NCBI GenBank assembly: GCA_934339135.1
Contig: CAKRHP010000017.1
Coordinates: 1 to 64,000 of the forward strand
Reading direction: 5' to 3'
Source of the DNA: an uncultured Lachnospiraceae bacterium
GTDB lineage: Bacteria; Bacillota; Clostridia; Lachnospirales; Lachnospiraceae
Length of the DNA: 64,000 bases
Shown one piece after another: positions 59,589 through 64,000 of this stretch (position 1 is the first letter of the stretch; the number at the start of each line of letters is the position of its first letter). A program made the translations under genes and the position numbers. The notes under the pieces were generated by a model. That model saw only the letters and a program-made list of their open reading frames with translations. It had not been told where the DNA came from and did not search any database.

Positions 59589-61772
59589 CTACTGATAATC
59601 CTCCTCACTATACTGTCCAATATCAATGACATACTCAAAACGTCTCGCCAGTGCCGGCGCCACACGGAACAGCTCATCCAGTGTATTTCCGTCATCTGCG
59701 AGAACCACAATAAAGTCCCCGCGGAATGCATCCATCACGGCAAAAATCTTCGTGATCGTAGAGAATGCCAGTTCTGACGCATTATCGATCAAAAGACAAT
59801 TTCCCTTGATCTGGTTACATATCCTTAACAGATCCATCTGATTTAATTGTGTAGAGCTGATCTTTGCAATCTGGTTGGTAGAAAGAAAGCCCTTCTCATA
59901 ATTGACACGAACTATTTTTTTCGTGATACCAATGATCTTGTCTTCTCCCTCGCCCATCAGTACAAAATGCTTTGGCTCCAACTCTCCGGCGATCAATGTC
60001 AAAATATCATTAAAGGAATGATGAAGTGCTCTGGTCGTTGGCAGCTCATCCTCCTCCAGTTCCGGCAGATTGCCAAGCTCCGGACTGTCCTCCGGGATCA
60101 CCTGACGAAGTTCCGGTATATCCGGCTCCGGCATGATCTGGTCCAACTCGATCATGGTAACGTCGTCTTCTTTCACCGGAAGCACCCCGGAGGATACAAT
60201 CTCCTCCATGCCAACAGGACGCTGTACTTCCTCCACGCCCTCCGGTCCGCCGGCAGTCATATCCTCTTCTTCTGCGGACTCCGCCGGCACTGTTATTGTC
60301 TCTGTTTCTGCAGGTTCCCCAAGTTCTTCCGATACATCCATCGGAATATATGTCTTTCCAACCTTACTCTGAACCGCCTGGGTCATCCGGCCAAGAACAT
60401 CCGAAGCAAGATTTGGCACATCACTGATCTTTCCGGCTGCATCATCCATAACAGATACCGCTCTCTCTTTCAACTGCTCTCTCTTTTCTGCCTCAAAGAT
60501 TGCCGTGATCTCCTTCGCAAGATCCTGGGTAATTCCAAGACCTGACTGAGACGGCTTCTCGGGCTTTTCCGGCTCCTCCTGCGCTGCTGCCTGCTCGGCC
60601 AGCACATTCTCCACGGCTGCCGCCAGCGTGTTTTTCATCGCCTGGCTCATAGGAGCAACTGCATTCTGTGTCGTTTCCCTTTGCTCTGCATTCTCCGGTC
60701 TCCACTGATCCAGATCATTTTCGTCCTCCCCAGCAGGCATCGGCTCCCCGGAAGCGGAAGTCTCCTCCGGTTCCTCTTGATTTCCTTCTTCCGTCTCCCC
60801 GGCCTGAGATACCGCTTCCGTTGTTTCCTCTTCCTCCGGATAGATCTCCTGCAGTTCCTCTTCCTCTACGGTCTCCTCTTCCTGCTGATCTCTGCCGCCA
60901 CGCTTCCAAAGACCTCTCAACAGATGAAATCCACCCCGGGCCTTCCGGGCGATCTCCTCCGGTTCTACGAAAAGCTCGTCCTCTTCTGTCTCATCATCGT
61001 AGTCATCCACAAACTCCTCGTCCTCTTCCGTATCGTCATCTGTGTATTCCCGGCGTCTTTCCTCGCGTTTTTTCTTTTTCATTTTTTCTATTTCCTGCTT
61101 CATGAGCTCAGGCCCCAGATCCGGCAGAGAGCCGGTATCATCCGGATTTGGTTCCTCCGGTGGATCCACTGTATAGTCCCTATCTTCATAATATATTGTT
61201 TCATCCTCGTCCAGATAATCGAGCAATGCCTGTGCCCGCTCCACGATCTCTCCATCGCCAAACCACAGCTTGATATCTTCACATTCTCTCCGGCATTCTT
61301 CCTCCCGTCCCGCTCTCTGATACAGCTTTGCAAGCTCATAGGCCCATTCCTCTACGTAGTCCTCTTCCTTGAGTCTTTCCAGCGTCTCGATCAGCCGGTT
61401 AAACGATGCTCCTTTTGCCTTATCGATCCGGTAACGCAGGATCAGGCTTTCCTGCTCACTGTGATTGAGGTTCTGAAATTCTTCGTAAAATTCCTCTGCT
61501 TCCTCCAGATGATTGGTTCGAATCGCCAGATAGATCAGACGGTACAGTACCTTTTTATTTCTGTTTCTTTTATAAATCCGCAGATAGATTGCCTTTGCCG
61601 CCTCAAACTGCTCTGTCTTCACATAAACTTCCGCAAATGTCTGCAGCTCTGATTGCGATTTCACCTGACGCACATCAATCGTCGATAATACAGCCGCTGC
61701 TTTCCGGTATTTTCTTTCCTCCACCAGATTCTGTATCTGGGAAATCCTCACTGCCATCTCATATTTACTCAT
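59589..61772 (-). CDS. TPR protein with long acidic linker and degenerate AAA-like C-terminus
   Basis: The N-terminal ~190 residues of this 727-residue protein are helical TPR-like repeats (EQFEAAKAIYLRIYKRNRNKKVLYRLI). Residues about 190-560 are very acidic and low complexity (Glu/Asp-rich, with Lys/Arg islands), probably disordered. The last ~150 residues follow the order of a CbxX/SpoVK-type AAA domain: HFVLMGEGEDKIIG where Walker A would be, NCLLIDNA for Walker B, GDFIVVLADD, and APALARRFEYVIDIGQYS for the arginine-finger strand. Key residues are changed, so it is likely an inactive ATPase. It overlaps the nitrilase gene (ATGA). Confidence 0.65.
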   Translation of the reverse strand: MSKYEMAVRISQIQNLVEERKYRKAAAVLSTIDVRQVKSQSELQTFAEVYVKTEQFEAAKAIYLRIYKRNRNKKVLYRLIYLAIRTNHLEEAEEFYEEFQNLNHSEQESLILRYRIDKAKGASFNRLIETLERLKEEDYVEEWAYELAKLYQRAGREEECRRECEDIKLWFGDGEIVERAQALLDYLDEDETIYYEDRDYTVDPPEEPNPDDTGSLPDLGPELMKQEIEKMKKKKREERRREYTDDDTEEDEEFVDDYDDETEEDELFVEPEEIARKARGGFHLLRGLWKRGGRDQQEEETVEEEELQEIYPEEEETTEAVSQAGETEEGNQEEPEETSASGEPMPAGEDENDLDQWRPENAEQRETTQNAVAPMSQAMKNTLAAAVENVLAEQAAAQEEPEKPEKPSQSGLGITQDLAKEITAIFEAEKREQLKERAVSVMDDAAGKISDVPNLASDVLGRMTQAVQSKVGKTYIPMDVSEELGEPAETETITVPAESAEEEDMTAGGPEGVEEVQRPVGMEEIVSSGVLPVKEDDVTMIELDQIMPEPDIPELRQVIPEDSPELGNLPELEEDELPTTRALHHSFNDILTLIAGELEPKHFVLMGEGEDKIIGITKKIVRVNYEKGFLSTNQIAKISSTQLNQMDLLRICNQIKGNCLLIDNASELAFSTITKIFAVMDAFRGDFIVVLADDGNTLDELFRVAPALARRFEYVIDIGQYSEEDYQ

Positions 61773-62584
61773 ACGCTCTGTACCTTCCTTATTTTTTCGT
61801 ATTGCTGTATATAAAAGTCATTTCTACGGTCCTTTTTCATTTGAAACTTATGGCGAAGAGGTCCGGCATCCTCTGCGATATCACAGACTACAATGCCTTC
61901 CTGTCCATATAATGTACCGATCATCTGTCCCAACGGGTCAAATACGCTGCTGTCACCACAGTAGCTTAATCCGTCAATATCTCCTACACAGTTTACCCCG
62001 GCCACATACGCCTGGTTTTCAATGGCTCTGGCTTTCAACAGAGTCAGCCAGTGATCCCTGCGGGAAGCCGGCCAGTCTGCGATAACTACCATCAGATCCG
62101 ACTGATCCGATACTGCCTGAAAAATCTCCGGAAACCGCAGATCATAACATACAAACAAACTGATCTGATGACCACAAAACGGTACCGTCACCAGCCGTTC
62201 TCCTCCCTGATAAACATCTGCTTCCCCGCCATAACGAAACGGATGCAGCTTGGCATACTCTGCCAGCACCCGGCCATCCTTGTCCAATAACGTAAAACGA
62301 TTCGTTCCCTTCTCCTGTCCCGGCTCCGGCAATGCTGCCCAGCCAAAGCCCACGGCTATCCGGTACCGGCATGCCAATTCTTTCATAAGACCAATCGATT
62401 CCGAAGCATCTGTACGCTCTCCGATCTTTGCCAGATTCATGGAAAAGCCGGTCAAAGACATCTCCGGGAAGAAAATCACATCTGCCTTCTGTGCGGACGC
62501 CTGTTCCATCAGCTTCTCTGCTTTTTGCAAGGACAACTGCCTGTCCTCCCACACCATATTTAATTGTCCCAATGCAATTCTCAT
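61769..62584 (-). CDS. Carbon-nitrogen hydrolase (nitrilase superfamily)
   Basis: This 271-residue protein has the nitrilase Glu-Lys-Cys triad: Glu in FFPEMSLTGF, Lys in YAKLHPFRYGGE and Cys in LFVCYDLRFPE. The sequence is closest to predicted omega-amidases/Nit2-like or YafV-type enzymes that hydrolyse alpha-keto amides. The start at 62584 (MRIALGQLN) is favoured because the family begins at this beta strand; an upstream in-frame ATG adds four residues. It is the first gene of a three-gene operon with the TPR protein and the pyrophosphatase. Confidence 0.92.
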   Translation of the reverse strand: MRIALGQLNMVWEDRQLSLQKAEKLMEQASAQKADVIFFPEMSLTGFSMNLAKIGERTDASESIGLMKELACRYRIAVGFGWAALPEPGQEKGTNRFTLLDKDGRVLAEYAKLHPFRYGGEADVYQGGERLVTVPFCGHQISLFVCYDLRFPEIFQAVSDQSDLMVVIADWPASRRDHWLTLLKARAIENQAYVAGVNCVGDIDGLSYCGDSSVFDPLGQMIGTLYGQEGIVVCDIAEDAGPLRHKFQMKKDRRNDFYIQQYEKIRKVQSV

Positions 62585-62702
62585 ATGAAGTTTCACACTC
62601 CCCCCGAGTTTTCTACTGCCGTAGTATGCCCATCTTTACATATTCTTCTATATTATATCTTTATCCCCTCCATATGGCAATAGCAAACTTCTCCCAGAAG
62701 CA

Positions 62703-62731
62703 TTCCCACTTCACAAAAAATATGATACAAT
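62703..62731 (+). promoter_or_regulatory. Predicted promoter of the DUF4867-like gene
   Basis: TTCCCA (62703-62708), a 17-base spacer and TACAAT (62726-62731) lie about 50 bases before the start codon, which has a GGAGG ribosome site. Confidence 0.5.
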
Positions 62732-62781
62732 CATAAATACAATAAACGGCCTTATGGGCCCAGAAATGGAGGACTATAATT

Positions 62782-63420
62782 ATGAAGATCCAATCAGTAT
62801 TTGATGATGCATTCCGTACATACGGACGAGTGGTAGATGGCTATGATTACAAACAGCTTCTGGAACGTCTGGAAGCAGGGACCCCGAAGCCGGCAGACAG
62901 CGTAGTATACGTTCCGTCAGTTGCAGAGCTTGAGGATACCCCGGCTTATGCACAGCTTCGTGACAACTGCTACGGCGGTATGCCGATTGAGATCGGTTAC
63001 TGCAACGGCACCAACACCAAGCTCAACTGCTTTGAATATCACAGAGACAGCGAGATCGACATTGCCGCAGATGATGCAATCCTTCTGGTCGCAAGACAGC
63101 AGGATATCATTGATGGAAAGATTGATTCATCCAAGACAGAAGCTTTCCTTTGTCCAAAGGGAACCGGTGTTGAGCTTTATGCTACCACTCTTCACTACGC
63201 ACCATGTAGCGCCAAAAAGGGCGAGGGCTTCCGTGTTGTGATCGTTCTTCCAAAGGGAACCAACGAGGATGCACCTGAGATTACTGTAACAAATGACAAT
63301 GATAAATATCTGTGGGCAAGAAACAAATGGCTTATTGCACATCCGGATTCTGCTGAAGCAGCAGACGGGGCACAGGTTGGTATCACAGGAGAAAATATTG
63401 ATATCATTGATCTGATCTAA
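62782..63420 (+). CDS. DUF4867-like cupin-type protein
   Basis: This 212-residue soluble protein contains PIEIGYCNGTNTKLNCFEYHRDSEIDIAADDAILLVARQQDI and GVELYATTLHYAPCSAKKGEGFRVVIVLPKGTN. Conserved His and Glu residues in these stretches fit a cupin metal site. From memory this matches the DUF4867 family found in Lachnospiraceae. Its enzymatic role is not established; a sugar isomerase-like function has been guessed for related cupins. It has its own promoter and a strong ribosome site, and is 13 bases before an rRNA methyltransferase gene. Confidence 0.8.
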   Translation: MKIQSVFDDAFRTYGRVVDGYDYKQLLERLEAGTPKPADSVVYVPSVAELEDTPAYAQLRDNCYGGMPIEIGYCNGTNTKLNCFEYHRDSEIDIAADDAILLVARQQDIIDGKIDSSKTEAFLCPKGTGVELYATTLHYAPCSAKKGEGFRVVIVLPKGTNEDAPEITVTNDNDKYLWARNKWLIAHPDSAEAADGAQVGITGENIDIIDLI

Positions 63421-63433
63421 TAGGAGACTGGAT

Positions 63434-64000
63434 ATGTCAACAAAATTACCACCTGATTTTCTCCGGGAGAGACAAGCTCTTCTGGGGGCGGAGTGGGAGG
63501 CTTTTCTGCAGTCGTATGATACGCCGCGAGCTTACGGGCTCCGGCGTAATCCATTTCAGGACTGTCATGCTCTCCCTTTTTCACTGGAACCCGTTCCATG
63601 GGCATCGGACGGTTACTATTTCCAGCCGGAGGATCGTCCCGGCAGACATCCCCTTCATGAAGCAGGTGCCTATTATATTCAGGAGCCCAGCGCCATGTCT
63701 GTGGTGAGCCTGCTAGACCCGCAGCCCGGAGAGCTGGTCTGCGATCTCTGTGCGGCTCCCGGCGGCAAAAGCACCCATATTGCTGCACTATTACAGGGAG
63801 ACGGACTTCTGGTATCCAATGAAATTTTCCCAAACCGTGCCCGGATCCTTTCCCAGAATATCGAACGTATGGGAATCCCAAATGCATTGGTATGTAATGA
63901 ATCCACAGAAAACATGGCGGCTCATTTCCCTATGTTTTTTCACCGTATCGTCGTAGATGCCCCATGTTCCGGAGAGGGTATGTTCCGTAAGGATGATACT
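63434..64000 (+). CDS. NOL1/NOP2/Sun-family (RsmF-like) rRNA cytosine-5 methyltransferase, partial
   Basis: This frame starts at ATG 63434 (ribosome site TAGGAGACT) and runs 189 codons off the window end without a stop. It shows the N-terminal RsmF-like segment STKLPPDFLRERQALLGAEWEAFLQSYD, then YYIQEPSAMSV. The SAM-binding motif is VCDLCAAPGGKSTHIA, followed by NEIFPNRARILSQNIERMG, and the catalytic motif VVDAPCSGEGMFRKD near the edge. The enzyme makes 5-methylcytosine in 16S rRNA in relatives. The remainder lies beyond the window. Confidence 0.92.
   Translation, partial: MSTKLPPDFLRERQALLGAEWEAFLQSYDTPRAYGLRRNPFQDCHALPFSLEPVPWASDGYYFQPEDRPGRHPLHEAGAYYIQEPSAMSVVSLLDPQPGELVCDLCAAPGGKSTHIAALLQGDGLLVSNEIFPNRARILSQNIERMGIPNALVCNESTENMAAHFPMFFHRIVVDAPCSGEGMFRKDDT

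Noticed and set aside
60681..61652. 323-codon plus-strand open frame, very Leu/Phe-rich
   Set aside because: It is the antisense of the acidic Glu/Asp-rich linker, whose GAA/GAG codons read as TTC/CTC on the other strand; it is not a membrane protein gene.

Overview
The window looks like a chromosomal piece of a spore-forming Clostridia bacterium, most likely a gut Lachnospiraceae member. The reasons are a sporulation sigma factor of the SigK type, YhaM, an exosortase G locus, many Gram-positive style ABC/two-component modules, moderate GC, and strong AGGAGG-like ribosome binding sites. No species is claimed. Most genes lie on the minus strand.

Layout: 0-2.3 kb holds tRNA-Val, a VanZ-like protein, a duplicated palindromic repeat with a MITE-like insert, and a solitary trpF. 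2.4-6.7 kb is an FtsX-type ABC transporter with a TetR regulator; near-identical palindromes lie before both units. 6.7-11.7 kb has a hybrid cluster protein gene broken by one in-frame TGA, two tandem NSS-family sodium symporters and a gamma carbonic anhydrase-like protein.

11.8-27.0 kb is the most striking region. It is an exosortase G (XrtG) locus with a candidate sorted surface protein, a processive GT2 glycosyltransferase, a PTPS-like protein lacking the usual cysteine, a membrane protein with what may be a degenerate GGDEF domain, two large polytopic membrane proteins, a secreted GH5 glucanase with a Thr/Pro minisatellite linker, and a lipoprotein glycosidase. It reads as a cell-surface polysaccharide synthesis/anchoring system whose product is unknown.

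27.0-29.5 kb is a decayed strip: a propeller-like remnant, a uracil-DNA glycosylase-like pseudogene, a histidine kinase/ABC ATPase chimera, then an intact RhuM-family gene. 29.6-35.5 kb is housekeeping (RlmD-like methyltransferase, YhaM, SigK, a phosphoesterase) plus an unusual ParB-like/BMP fusion. 35.6-41.0 kb is an ABC-2 exporter divergent from a LuxR-type two-component system, resembling linearmycin-resistance (Lnr) loci. 41.1-43.8 kb has an ECF sigma/anti-sigma pair and a Cof-type HAD phosphatase. 44.0-47.1 kb is a Nat-like ABC operon ending in a small XRE regulator. 47.1-54.1 kb has a LacI-sensor/GGDEF fusion and a four-gene ABC plus OmpR-type two-component operon. 54.2-64 kb has a secreted CpdB-like nucleotidase, a CBS/DHH pyrophosphatase, a TPR protein with a degenerate AAA-like end, a nitrilase-family amidase, a DUF4867-like protein, and an RNA methyltransferase running off the window.

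All family assignments come from reading the sequence and from memory of the families; no database search was run.
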